Part shown: positions 15,372 to 23,003 of the stretch, in pieces
Numbering within the stretch: the first letter of the stretch is position 1
How the letters are laid out: the number at the start of each line of letters is the position of its first letter
Assembly (NCBI GenBank): GCA_035570275.1
Contig: DATMNI010000056.1
Location: forward strand, 1-31,148
DNA from: DATMNI01 sp035570275
GTDB taxonomy: Bacteria > Acidobacteriota > Terriglobia > Bryobacterales > Bryobacteraceae
Direction of reading: 5' to 3'
Length of the DNA: 31,148 bases
Program-made: the position numbers and the translations under genes
The notes under the pieces: generated by a model
Database searches by the model: none
Seen by the model: the letters and a program-made list of their open reading frames with translations, nothing else
What the model was told of the DNA's origin: nothing

Positions 15372-15830
15372 GTTGGGTGAGTTAGTGCAGCCAGTCGCCT
15401 GGGTGGTTCAGACTGCGTCATGGCAGCCGGTTTCGACACTCTGAGCGTCCAACATGCGCGCCTGAGTTGGATATTCGGCCGCCGAAATTGCGCCAGCCGT
15501 ACCTCCGGCAGGGCCCCAGATCCTCGTTCTCGAGGGTGTCAAATGTAAACGGGCACCTTTCGCGCCTCCTGTTTCCACGGTCTTGGCCAAGTACCGCAAG
15601 CCAACAACATAATACACACGTTTTTCGAGACCAAAACAGTGCACTACCGATGTCACCTGTGGTTTCGCCAGAACGTGCGCGCAGCAACCCCACGCCAAGA
15701 TTTCCCTAAAAAACGAAGTCTGTTCAAGGCTCCAGGGAACTGGCGCTCTCGCCGCTACCCTACATAGCCGTATATCGGATGAGAGGCCGGCGCCCAAGAC
15801 CGGAGTGGACGCCTCAGGCCGCCATGTGCC
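15372..15830. other. Gap of about 460 bp without a recognised gene
   Basis: Open frames on both strands are of non-coding quality and none resembles a known family. No tRNA, tmRNA or riboswitch fold could be traced. A 15-bp direct repeat (GCCGCCATGTGC plus CTAA) lies at its right edge, duplicating the last codons of the sigma factor gene. Confidence 0.5.
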
Positions 15831-16430
15831 CTAAGCCGCCATGTGCTCTAACAAGATCCGCAGCGTTTCGTGCGCCCGAAACATCAGTGACTTTACCGCC
15901 GGCACCGAGCAGTTCAGCGCACTGGCGATTTGGGCGTACTCCATCTCGGCGAACTTGTGCATCTGTACTACGGCCCGCTGTTTGGCGGGCAACGATTCCA
16001 CGGCGCGGCGCACTTCGTCGAGCTTCACCTGGTAGACCAAAAGTTCTTCTACGGACCACCGCCGGTCGGACACCTGCCGGATGGGTTTGTCAACATCCCG
16101 ATCGTCAAGGCTCTCCTGGAACCTTTCGTGTTTCCGGTCGCGGCGGGAGTTGGAGCCCAGGCGCGCTGCGATCTGGTAGATCCACTTGTTGAACCGTGCC
16201 GTCGGTTCGTAGGTGGCGCGGGAACGGTAGATGCGCAGAAAAACGTCCTGGGCCAGTTCCTCGGCCAGCGCGCGATTCTGCACCTTCCGGTACAGGAAGC
16301 GAACCATCGCCGGATGGTACATTTCGAGGAGCCTGCCGAAGCTGGCGCCATCACCGGCCTTCACGCGCAGCATGAGCTGGGCGCCGTAATCGGGTTCTTC
16401 GGCCTGGGTCTGGGGAACGACGCTGAGCAT
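15831..16430 (-). CDS. ECF-type RNA polymerase sigma factor
   Basis: 199 aa. The sigma-2 region has FLYRKVQNRALAEELAQDVF and ARFNKWIYQIAARLGSNSRRD. The sigma-4 region has VESLPAKQRAVVQMHKFAEM, then YAQIASALNCSVPAVKSLMFRA, a clear helix-turn-helix. It directs RNA polymerase to a small regulon, usually in response to envelope or oxidative stress. No anti-sigma factor gene is adjacent: the downstream side is the 460-bp gap and the upstream neighbour is a divergent transporter gene. ATG 16430 is the natural start. The final residues HMAA-stop are duplicated just downstream. Confidence 0.93.
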   Translation of the reverse strand: MLSVVPQTQAEEPDYGAQLMLRVKAGDGASFGRLLEMYHPAMVRFLYRKVQNRALAEELAQDVFLRIYRSRATYEPTARFNKWIYQIAARLGSNSRRDRKHERFQESLDDRDVDKPIRQVSDRRWSVEELLVYQVKLDEVRRAVESLPAKQRAVVQMHKFAEMEYAQIASALNCSVPAVKSLMFRAHETLRILLEHMAA

Positions 16431-16510
16431 CGGCTTCTAGGCGTAATTCCCACCGCGGACGGCGAAGTTCCAAAAATCACAGGTGGCACATTGCCGCCCT
16501 CAACCTGGGT

Positions 16511-16550
16511 TACCATGGCGAATTAACATGACGAGTTAACATGGCGAGCA
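16511..16550 (+). repeat. Three tandem 13-bp units with mini-ORFs before the MFS gene
   Basis: The unit TTAACATGRCGAG occurs about three times in a row (TTACCATGGCGAA, TTAACATGACGAG, TTAACATGGCGAG). Each contains an ATG that opens a 3-4 codon ORF; the last ends with a TGA overlapping the GTG start of the transporter gene (GTGA at 16552). It could be a translational leader or a small slippage repeat. Confidence 0.5.
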
Positions 16551-16551
16551 C

Positions 16552-17769
16552 GTGACCACAACAGGATCTGTCGAGGCTGGTTCGGGGGGCGCCGGCGACC
16601 ACCGTGCCGCGCTGCTGGCCGGGTACCTGGGATGGACGCTGGATGCGTTCGATTTCTTCCTGGTGGTGATGTGTCTCACGGCCATCGGCCGCGAGTTCCA
16701 CAAGACCGACAAGGAAATGGCCCTGGCCACCGTAGTGACACTGGCCTTCCGGCCGGTGGGCGCGTTCCTTTTCGGTCTGCTGGCGGACCGCTACGGGCGC
16801 CGGCTGCCGCTGATGCTCGACTTGATCTTCTACTCGGTGGTGGAAGTGGCTTCGGGCCTGGCGCCCACGTACACTACGTTTATGGTGCTGCGCGCGCTGT
16901 TCGGCGTCGGCATGGGAGGCGAATGGGGCGTGGGTGCGTCGCTCGCCATGGAGAAGGTGCCGGTGCGGTTGCGCGGCATGCTCTCCGGATTTCTACAGCA
17001 GGGATACGCCACCGGTTATCTGCTGGCGGCGATGGCGTATTTCTTCCTGTTCGAGCGGTTCGGCTGGCGCCCGCTGTTTTTCATCGGCGGTCTGCCGGCG
17101 CTGTTGGCGCTGTTTGTGCGCTACCGCGTGAAAGAGTCCGAAGTCTGGAAACGGACGCGGCACGACACCTGGGGACACCTGGGCCGGGACATCGTCTCCC
17201 ATTGGAAACTGTTCCTCTACATCGCGTTCCTGATGATGGCGATGAATTTCGCGTCGCACGGCACCCAGGACATGTACCCGGCGTTTCTGGAGCGCCAATG
17301 GCACTTCGGCGTGTCCGGGCGCTCGGCCGTGACGGCCTGCTCGATGGTCGGTGCGATCCTGGGCGGTACGCTGTTCGGTTGGCTTTCGGACAGGTTTGGG
17401 CGGCGCCGCTCCATGGTCACCGCCCTGCTGCTGGCCACCCTGGTGGTTCCGCTGTGGGCGTTTGCGCCATCGGTGCCGCTGCTGGTAGTGGGCGCGTTTC
17501 TGATGCAGTTCCTGGTGCAAGGCGCGTGGGGCGTGATTCCGGCGCACCTTTCGGAGCTATCGCCCGATGGTGTGCGCGGCTTCCTGCCCGGCTTCGGTTA
17601 CCAGTGCGGCGTGCTGCTGGCCAGTGGGGTGAGTTACATCGAAGCCGTGTTCGCGCACACCACCAGTTACGCCATTGCCATGGCGGGCACCGCCGTGACG
17701 GTCTTCCTGCTGGCTGCCGCGACGACGGCCATGGGGCCGGAGCGGCGGGCGGCGCGGTTCGGGGAGTGA
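16552..17769 (+). CDS. MFS transporter, sialate/carboxylate:H+ symporter-like
   Basis: 405 aa with about 12 membrane helices. The opening LDAFDFFLVVMCLTAIGREF, the loop 2-3 signature LLADRYGRRLPLML, and FGVGMGGEWGVGASLAMEKV are typical of the MFS branch that includes NanT-like and lactate/carboxylate permeases. The second signature copy, GWLSDRFGRRRSM, is in the C-terminal half. It should import an organic acid or sugar acid with protons at the inner membrane; the substrate is not deducible. The start is GTG 16552, because all nearby upstream ATGs lead to immediate stops. It is divergent from the sigma factor gene and convergent with the TPR remnant. Confidence 0.88.
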   Translation: MTTTGSVEAGSGGAGDHRAALLAGYLGWTLDAFDFFLVVMCLTAIGREFHKTDKEMALATVVTLAFRPVGAFLFGLLADRYGRRLPLMLDLIFYSVVEVASGLAPTYTTFMVLRALFGVGMGGEWGVGASLAMEKVPVRLRGMLSGFLQQGYATGYLLAAMAYFFLFERFGWRPLFFIGGLPALLALFVRYRVKESEVWKRTRHDTWGHLGRDIVSHWKLFLYIAFLMMAMNFASHGTQDMYPAFLERQWHFGVSGRSAVTACSMVGAILGGTLFGWLSDRFGRRRSMVTALLLATLVVPLWAFAPSVPLLVVGAFLMQFLVQGAWGVIPAHLSELSPDGVRGFLPGFGYQCGVLLASGVSYIEAVFAHTTSYAIAMAGTAVTVFLLAAATTAMGPERRAARFGE

Positions 17770-17935
17770 AGGCAGCGGTAAGGCTGCTCGCGAACTCGGC
17801 CCGCGAAGTGTACGGACTGGAGCGGCTTGCCTTCATGGACCGCTGAAGCGCCGCGGCATCCATACATGTCATTGGCCGCGCTTGGCGATCTTCGATCTGC
17901 ATCACGGCTTGGAGGTCGCAGTTCCATCTACGTCG

Positions 17936-18589
17936 GGGTTCTTTGGCATGGCCGATCTTATCGAGAATGCGCGCGACGAGGCTACGGCTTGCCAGGGTGT
18001 TGTGGTGGGAAGAACCAAGAGACGGATGAGCGGCTTGCGCGTCGGCGACGGCGCGAGCGATTGGCAATGCCTCTTCCGAATGTCCGGTGTTATCGAGTAT
18101 CCGCGCGAGGAGCCAGCGGCTTAGCAGCGTTTCAGGGTGGGAGGGGCCAAGAGCCGGGTGAGCCGCTTCCGCGTCGGCGACGGCGCGAGCGATTGGCAAG
18201 GCGTCTTCCGAATGCCCGGTGTTATCGAGAATCCGCGCGACGAGGAAACGGCTTACTAGAGTGCTAGGGTGGGAAGGGCCAAGATCTGGATGAGCCGCTT
18301 CCGCGTCGGCCACGGCGCGAATGATCGGCAACGCCTCTTCCGAGTGGCCGGTGCTATCGAGAATCTCCGCGAGGGAGTAACGGCTTGACAGCGTCTCAGG
18401 GTGGGAGGGCCCAATAGCCGGATGGGCCGCTTGCGCGTCGGCGACGGCGCGAGCGATCGGCCGTGCCTCTTCCGGGTGGCCGAGGCCAGCGAGAATTTGG
18501 GCCTTGAGCAACTTGGTCCGGAATGTTGGGCGCGCCTTTTTCCCAGCCGTCCTGATTCGCAGAGCCAACGAGTTTTCGACTGCGGGCAA
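17936..18589 (-). pseudogene. TPR-repeat protein remnant
   Basis: The minus-strand frame encodes four complete 44-aa TPR units of the kinesin-light-chain/NPHP3-like type. Each has a core such as ILDNTGHSEEALPIARAVAD followed by A-HP-LGPSHPETL. A fifth unit breaks off after VARILDKIGHAKE near 17940; the frame then runs on as low-quality sequence antisense to the MFS gene. At the N-terminus the first in-frame start is a TTG (18589) without ribosome site, and the frame reaches a stop about 45 bases upstream without an ATG. Both ends look truncated. Such TPRs mediate protein binding; function is unknown. Confidence 0.65.
17945..18500. repeat. Tandem repeats of 132 bp (about four copies)
   Basis: The landmark GTCGGC-ACGGCGCGA starts at 18041, 18173, 18305 and 18437, exactly 132 bp apart. 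Each unit encodes one 44-aa TPR on the minus strand. Neighbouring units are very similar at DNA level, which points to recent expansion or gene conversion. Confidence 0.9.
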
Positions 18590-18687
18590 CGCCGTGTGAT
18601 TGAACTCACTAGATCGCTCATTTGCTCTAAGAGGTTAGTTTAGTTTAAACGGCTACGAAAGCGGACGTGCGCCACAGACACGCCGCC

Positions 18688-19143
18688 TCATGAAGCCTCT
18701 GGATTGATAACCGCAATGCCCTCCATTCGCGCAATTTCAGCGAAAGCGGCGTCTGCGACCACCAAGGCATCCAAGCCGGCCCGATGCCGTACATCCAACG
18801 CCACGGCAAGTTGGAGCGCGTCCAAGGTTCGCAGACCCTTCCGGTCACCGTATCGAATGATGAGACTCTCCGCCACTGGGTAGTGCAGTTCAGTAACGGC
18901 GACAAGAGCGATTGCGCCGCTCGCCACGTCATTAAGGAATCGAATACGCAGCGCGGCGGATTTTTCTCTGCCCAGGTGACCGGTGCGTATCTTTAGAGCC
19001 AGTGCAGAGTGTAACTCGACGCCGCCAAGCCGTGAGATGACGATCCGCCGGTCCGGCTCGCCAAACATAGCCACGACTCGTTGGGAACCGAGTTCGGGGT
19101 GATAGGGCTTGACAAGCGCGCTGGTGTCGAAGAAGTAGTTCAC
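18688..19143 (-). CDS. vapC: PIN-domain toxin (VapC family)
   Basis: 151 aa. It begins NYFFDTSALVKPYHPELGS with the first catalytic Asp in FDTSAL and Lys/Tyr in VKPYH. ISRLGGVELHSALALK contains the conserved Glu, and RKGLRTLDALQLAVAL and DALVVADAAFAEIA carry the later acidic residues of the PIN nuclease site. Such toxins cleave specific RNAs unless bound by antitoxin. The start is a GTG at 19143, five bases after the stop of the antitoxin gene. All catalytic acidic positions appear intact, unlike the broken PIN gene at 14.5 kb. Confidence 0.88.
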   Translation of the reverse strand: MNYFFDTSALVKPYHPELGSQRVVAMFGEPDRRIVISRLGGVELHSALALKIRTGHLGREKSAALRIRFLNDVASGAIALVAVTELHYPVAESLIIRYGDRKGLRTLDALQLAVALDVRHRAGLDALVVADAAFAEIARMEGIAVINPEAS

Positions 19144-19148
19144 CGCTC

Positions 19149-19424
19149 TTAGAATCGCTCCTCGCGCTCCGCGATGATCGCTTCAGACCAGGAACTGGTG
19201 TCCATTGCCGTCATTCCGCGCACCTCCTCGTGAGTGGGGATATAGTCCGCCGCCGCGACTTCTTTGTGCGCCTGTTCCAAAAAACTCCGATCGATCAAGG
19301 ATGCCAAGGGGTCGCCCGAAAGGCTGGAAATAGTGATCCTAACTTGCTGGTGCTCTTCCAACAGCAGCGGTTCCAATGGCCGTAGGACGCCGTTCTCATA
19401 AACCGCATCCACCTGCTTCGTCAT
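19149..19424 (-). CDS. DUF104-type antitoxin
   Basis: 91 aa. The N-terminus KQVDAVYENGVLRPLEPLLL and then EEHQQVRITI is the DUF104 (AF2212-like) antitoxin beta-domain. The C-terminal half, rich in acidic residues and Ala (AHKEVAAADYIPTHEEVRGM), would wrap the toxin. It is the first gene of a two-gene operon with the PIN toxin five bases downstream. The pair is one complete toxin-antitoxin module. Confidence 0.87.
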   Translation of the reverse strand: MTKQVDAVYENGVLRPLEPLLLEEHQQVRITISSLSGDPLASLIDRSFLEQAHKEVAAADYIPTHEEVRGMTAMDTSSWSEAIIAEREERF

Positions 19425-19481
19425 AATGCCTATATTCTACGCTGGTTTCCTGCAAGGCGCCGAACACAACGCGCAGCACGC

Positions 19482-19487
19482 TATAAT
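19482..19487 (+). promoter_or_regulatory. TATAAT box, possible leaderless promoter
   Basis: A perfect TATAAT sits ten bases before the ATG at 19497 in an otherwise GC-rich stretch. Transcription would start at or within a few bases of the ATG, so the mRNA could be leaderless; no Shine-Dalgarno sequence is visible. No good -35 element was seen. Confidence 0.45.
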
Positions 19488-19496
19488 CGCCCTTCC

Positions 19497-20999
19497 ATGC
19501 CAACTGTCCCGCGGGGCGCCAGCCGTAGCGCCGACGAGACCCGCGACGTGATTGAGGCTTTCCTCAAAAGCGCAAAACAACCAGCCGTGCTGGAACCCGG
19601 CGAAGAACTGCTGGAACTGACGGGGGACAATTTCGCGCTCGAAATCCGCGGGTCCCGCCTCACCCTGCAGGCGTGGGATCGCACGCGCAACCTGACGCGC
19701 CGCATCCTGACCATTCACGAGCCGGCCGGGGCGCGACTGGAGCTGACGGTGGAGCGCTTCGCGCGCCGCGAAGGGCAGATGTTCCTGCTGGATCTGGCGC
19801 GGCCGTCGGGAGCCGATATGGGCCGGCGTAGCGGGAGGCTGGTGTTTCGCGAACGCTTCCGGCTGTTCCTGCGGCGCCAGTTTCCCGAATGGAAGCTGGC
19901 CGAGGTCAGCGCCGAAGCCAATCTCGAATTCAGTCTGTCGCCCGCCTTTCCTCGCGCCTTCCTTCGCCACGGCCAGCATGGCTGGGCGGCCATCGCCTGC
20001 CCCGCGGAAGGCGATGCCGCGGCGGTCCTTTCCTTCGGCTTGATCTGGCTCTCTTACCTGCGGGCGCGCGAACGCCGCGTCGCCGTGGAGGGCCTGGCGA
20101 TCTACATCCCGTCGGGACGCGAACGTGCCGCCGCGCTGCGCTTGCTCTGCCTGGACCCGGCAACGGCGCGCTTCGAACTCTTCACTTACTCCGAGGAGGA
20201 CTTTGTTGTGCGCATCGATTCGCGAGACTACGGTAATCTGGACACGCGCCTGGAACCCTGCCGGCGGGCGGAGCCCAATCTGGACGAAGCGTGGCGAAGC
20301 ATCACGTCGCTGCCCGGAGTGGAGCGCATTCCCAAGCACGATGGGCGGGCCAGCCTGCGAGTGCGCGGCATCGAATTCGGCGAACTCTCGGGCCGCGAGT
20401 TGCTCTTCGGCCTGGGCGAGCGGCGGCCGGCCGGCGAGCATCATCGCGCCGAAATCGAACGGCTGGTCGAAGAACTTGACCGTTTGCGGTCACCCGATAG
20501 CACCGACCGCCAACACCCGTGGTACCGGCAGTATCCCGAGGCCTGGCTGGAATCGCAGGCGCGATGCCAGATCGAAACCCTGGACGCTTCGGCCCTGTCC
20601 GATCCGGTGTACGGACAGGTGCCGGCCTTTGCCGCGGGTGAGCGCGGCATCCTGGATTTGCTGGCCGTGGAGAGAAGCGGCCGGCTGGTGGTGATCGAAC
20701 TGAAGGCATCGGCCGATTTGAATCTGCCGCTGCAGGCGTTGGACTATTGGATTCGCGTCAAATGGCACCTGGACCGTGGCGAGTTTCCGGCCAACGGATA
20801 CTTCCCCGGCGTGATGCTGCGGCCCGATCCGCCGCGTCTGCTGCTGGTCTCGCCGTCGCTTGAGTTCCACTCCACGACGGAGACGATCCTCGGCTATTTT
20901 TCGCCTGGGATTGAAGTGGAGCGAATCGGGCTGGGAGTGGATTGGCGGAAGGGCTTGCAGGTGATGTTCCGCCTTTCGGGCGCGGACCGGCCGCAATAA
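19497..20999 (+). CDS. Uncharacterised protein with C-terminal PD-(D/E)XK nuclease-like domain
   Basis: 500 aa, cytoplasmic, no signal peptide. Residues 345-455 show a plausible PD-(D/E)XK core: Glu352 in PEAWLESQ, then QVPAFAAGERGILDLLAV with Asp387, then RLVVIELKAS with Glu401 and Lys403, and QALDY with Gln413 and Tyr417. The spacing and the ILDLL / IELK strands resemble NucS-type and restriction-like nucleases. The N-terminal 340 residues (LTVERFARREGQMFLLDLA, FRERFRLFLRRQFPEWKLAE) are not recognised. It could act in DNA repair or as a non-catalytic fold. It is followed by the metallo-hydrolase gene after 44 bp. Confidence 0.75.
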   Translation: MPTVPRGASRSADETRDVIEAFLKSAKQPAVLEPGEELLELTGDNFALEIRGSRLTLQAWDRTRNLTRRILTIHEPAGARLELTVERFARREGQMFLLDLARPSGADMGRRSGRLVFRERFRLFLRRQFPEWKLAEVSAEANLEFSLSPAFPRAFLRHGQHGWAAIACPAEGDAAAVLSFGLIWLSYLRARERRVAVEGLAIYIPSGRERAAALRLLCLDPATARFELFTYSEEDFVVRIDSRDYGNLDTRLEPCRRAEPNLDEAWRSITSLPGVERIPKHDGRASLRVRGIEFGELSGRELLFGLGERRPAGEHHRAEIERLVEELDRLRSPDSTDRQHPWYRQYPEAWLESQARCQIETLDASALSDPVYGQVPAFAAGERGILDLLAVERSGRLVVIELKASADLNLPLQALDYWIRVKWHLDRGEFPANGYFPGVMLRPDPPRLLLVSPSLEFHSTTETILGYFSPGIEVERIGLGVDWRKGLQVMFRLSGADRPQ

Positions 21000-21043
21000 T
21001 CTGTCGGGATACTGCTTGCCGAAGCGCGCGGCTCCGCGGGACA

Positions 21044-21913
21044 ATGGGGCCCGTGCGACTGGCTTGGTTCCTGTTGTGCGCCGCGGCGTGGGCGCAAGAT
21101 ACGCGGGTGATTCTGCTGGGCACGGGCACGCCAAACCCCGAGCCGGACCGCATGGGCCCGGCGGTGGCGGTGGTCTCGGGGGACCACGTCTACGTGGTGG
21201 ATTGCGGGCCCGGCGTGGTGCGGCGCGCGGCCGAAGCCGGCATCAGGATGGAGCAGTTGACGCGCGCTTTTGTCACCCACCTTCACTCCGACCATACCGC
21301 CGGATGTCCGGACCTGATGCTGACACCGCCGAATGCCGGACGCAACGACCCGCTGGAAATCTACGGCCCGCCGGGTGTGCGCGCCATGACGGAAAATCTT
21401 CTGCGGGCCTTCAAGGAAGATCTGGAGATGCGCATCCACGGCACGCAGCCCTCAGACCCCCGGGGCTTTGTGGTGACGGCGCACGATGTGAAGCCGGGCG
21501 AGGTTTATCGCGACGCGGCCGTGCGCGTGACCGCGTTCGCCGTGCCGCACGGCAACTGGAAACATGCCTACGGTTACCGGTTCGAAGCCAGGGACAAGGT
21601 GATCGTGATCTCGGGCGACACCACTTACAGCGAGAGTCTGGCGGAGATCGCCAAAGGGTGCGACATTCTGGTTCACGAAGTCTATTCTCAGAGGGGCTGG
21701 GAGCGGCGCACGCCGGACTGGCAGCGCTACCACGCGGCGTTTCACACCGCAGCGCCGGACGTTGGAAGAATCGCGGCCAAAGTGCGCCCGCGAAAACTCG
21801 TGCTGTACCATTTATTGCCCATGGGCGAAACCCCGGAGCAAGTGCTGCGGGAGATTCGCGAGCATTACGATGGCGACACCATCTACGGCAAGGATCTGGA
21901 CGTGATCCGGTAG
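21044..21913 (+). CDS. Exported metallo-beta-lactamase-fold hydrolase (RNase Z-like)
   Basis: 289 aa. A short signal peptide (RLAWFLLCAAAWA) precedes TRVILLGTGTPNPEPDRMGP. The metal-binding motif is HLHSDH (H79, H81, D83, H84). Later ligands are likely the His of FAVPHGNWKHAYGYR, the Asp in VISGDTTYSESL, and His in VLYHLLP. The RNase Z/ElaC-like layout with an export signal suggests a periplasmic esterase, lactonase or phosphodiesterase rather than tRNA processing. ATG 21044 is chosen for the signal peptide. It may be co-transcribed with the upstream gene. Confidence 0.88.
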   Translation: MGPVRLAWFLLCAAAWAQDTRVILLGTGTPNPEPDRMGPAVAVVSGDHVYVVDCGPGVVRRAAEAGIRMEQLTRAFVTHLHSDHTAGCPDLMLTPPNAGRNDPLEIYGPPGVRAMTENLLRAFKEDLEMRIHGTQPSDPRGFVVTAHDVKPGEVYRDAAVRVTAFAVPHGNWKHAYGYRFEARDKVIVISGDTTYSESLAEIAKGCDILVHEVYSQRGWERRTPDWQRYHAAFHTAAPDVGRIAAKVRPRKLVLYHLLPMGETPEQVLREIREHYDGDTIYGKDLDVIR

Positions 21914-21958
21914 GAGGGTTTTGACGCGCTTTTCGGCGCGCCGGTAAAACTCCGAGCA
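21914..21958 (+). terminator. Possible hairpin terminator after the metallo-hydrolase gene
   Basis: GGAGGGTTTTGACGCGC pairs partly with GCGCGCCGGTAAAACTCC across the loop TTTTCG. GGAG/CTCC, TTTT/AAAA and GCGC/GCGC pair, with internal mismatches. There is no U tract, so a terminator role is tentative. Confidence 0.35.
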
Positions 21959-22069
21959 ACCCAGGGGATACGCGCGGAGTGAGAGCCAGTCTATCGGGAC
22001 ACCGCTTGCCGATGCGCAGCTCGGTACGGCGCCACTCGGCACGGAGCCGCGACCGTGAGTACTGAGGGA

Positions 22070-22277
22070 GCGGTGATCTCGAGGTGTGCATCCGGGAAGT
22101 CATATTGTGGAAGTGGACCTCGATGGCCAAGGGTCCTTGCCGATCAGCAGGCTTCGCATGGTCGCAATGCGGCCGCGCGCCATAGGGCCGGTGGCGCCGG
22201 CCTCACCGGAGCCGGTCAGGCCGCTATCGGTGTCGATGCCAATCAAGCAATTCCAGCATCGGGGAGCCTCCTCGTAA
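22070..22277 (-). pseudogene. Enolase-superfamily (mandelate racemase-like) N-terminal fragment
   Basis: The minus strand reads LIGIDTDSGLTGSGEAGATG, then PMARGRIATMRSLLIGKDP. It shifts frame and continues as LAIEVHFHNMTSRMHTSRS. This is the N-terminal capping domain of mandelate racemase/sugar acid dehydratase-like proteins (family pattern: ID-D-GLTG-GE, GKDP, E-HF--M). The frameshift falls at GACCCTTGGCC. Before and after this stretch the similarity ends, so only about 65 residues remain of a protein of roughly 400. It lies just outside repeat copy B. Confidence 0.6.
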
Positions 22278-22294
22278 ACCGACTATACCGCCAA

Positions 22295-22441
22295 CTGTGG
22301 GGCAGCTTGTTGCGCTGGGGCGGATTGGCAATCCGCCGGTCGCGATTTGACTCGGCCCCGGGTAAGTCGCAAACCCTGGCTCGCTGCCGCATCGCGCCGG
22401 CGGATTACCAATCCGCCGCAGGATACCATCCTGCCCCACAG
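22295..22441. repeat. Palindromic element, copy B (complete, 147 bp)
   Basis: It is bounded by perfect 11-bp terminal inverted repeats, CTGTGGGGCAG (22295-22305) and CTGCCCCACAG (22431-22441). Internal hairpins are GGCGGATTGGCAATCCGCC (22319-22337) and GGCGGATTACCAATCCGCC (22399-22417). No coding capacity. It ends four bases after the DsbD-like gene stop (minus strand) and could serve as its terminator. The structure resembles a MITE or REP/BIME-type element. Confidence 0.9.
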
Positions 22442-22445
22442 ACAG

Positions 22446-23003
22446 CTACCGAACCTGCACCAGGTCCTTCAAATCGGTCGATGCCCCAGCGGCGGCGCTC
22501 GCCTTCGCCGCCGGCACCGCGATTGCGACATCCACGTTCTTGCAGATCTTTTCCGTGCAGGCCTGGCCCTTCAGCGTCAGCGTCGCGGCGGCGCCACCCG
22601 CACGCCGCACCTTCGTCACGAACTCTGCCTGCCGGTCGAAGCCCCAACTGAACCAGCGCAACTCCGGACGGGAGAAATCCTTGGGCGGAGTCTGATACCA
22701 AGGGCCGGCAATCTGCAGGCCGCCGACCGCTGCGATCTCAGTAGCGCGGTCGATGCTGATCGCCGGTTTGCCGGCCAGCTTCTCCTCGGCGCGCACCTTG
22801 TTGTCCATGGCGAAGGTGTGCCAGCCCGCGCCCAGCGTCGCCCGCACCACCAGGTAAGGGCCGTCCACGCGTGCCTGGTAGGCAACACAAAGCTCGTCAT
22901 CGTGGCGCACTTCCACGGCCGGGCTCCAATCGCCCGCTTGCGCCATGGCGCAAGACGCAAAAAGCAAACCTATTGATGCGGTGCTCGAGGAGGAAATCTT
23001 CAT
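22446..23003 (-). CDS. DsbD-alpha-like periplasmic domain protein
   Basis: 185 aa. A signal peptide (SIGLLFASCAMAQA) is followed by a domain resembling the N-terminal alpha domain of protein-disulfide reductase DsbD: LCVAYQARVDGPYLVVRATL, then GWHTFAMDN, and near the end LTLKGQACTEKICKNVDVAI. Cys149 and Cys154 sit where DsbD-alpha carries its redox pair, though the order and spacing differ from E. coli DsbD. It would exchange electrons with a thiol or selenol partner in the periplasm. Its ATG overlaps the TGA stop of the upstream selenoprotein candidate (ATGA at 23003-23000), which strongly suggests a joint function. There is no membrane or thioredoxin module as in full DsbD. Confidence 0.75.
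   Translation of the reverse strand: MKISSSSTASIGLLFASCAMAQAGDWSPAVEVRHDDELCVAYQARVDGPYLVVRATLGAGWHTFAMDNKVRAEEKLAGKPAISIDRATEIAAVGGLQIAGPWYQTPPKDFSRPELRWFSWGFDRQAEFVTKVRRAGGAAATLTLKGQACTEKICKNVDVAIAVPAAKASAAAGASTDLKDLVQVR

Noticed and set aside
15372..15830. tmRNA or other structured RNA suggested by CCGGTTTCGAC near 15427
   Set aside because: No tag-peptide reading frame, no tRNA-like 3' half and no CCA end could be traced.
17945..18500. CRISPR-like array
   Set aside because: The 132-bp period is a coding TPR repeat without spacers.
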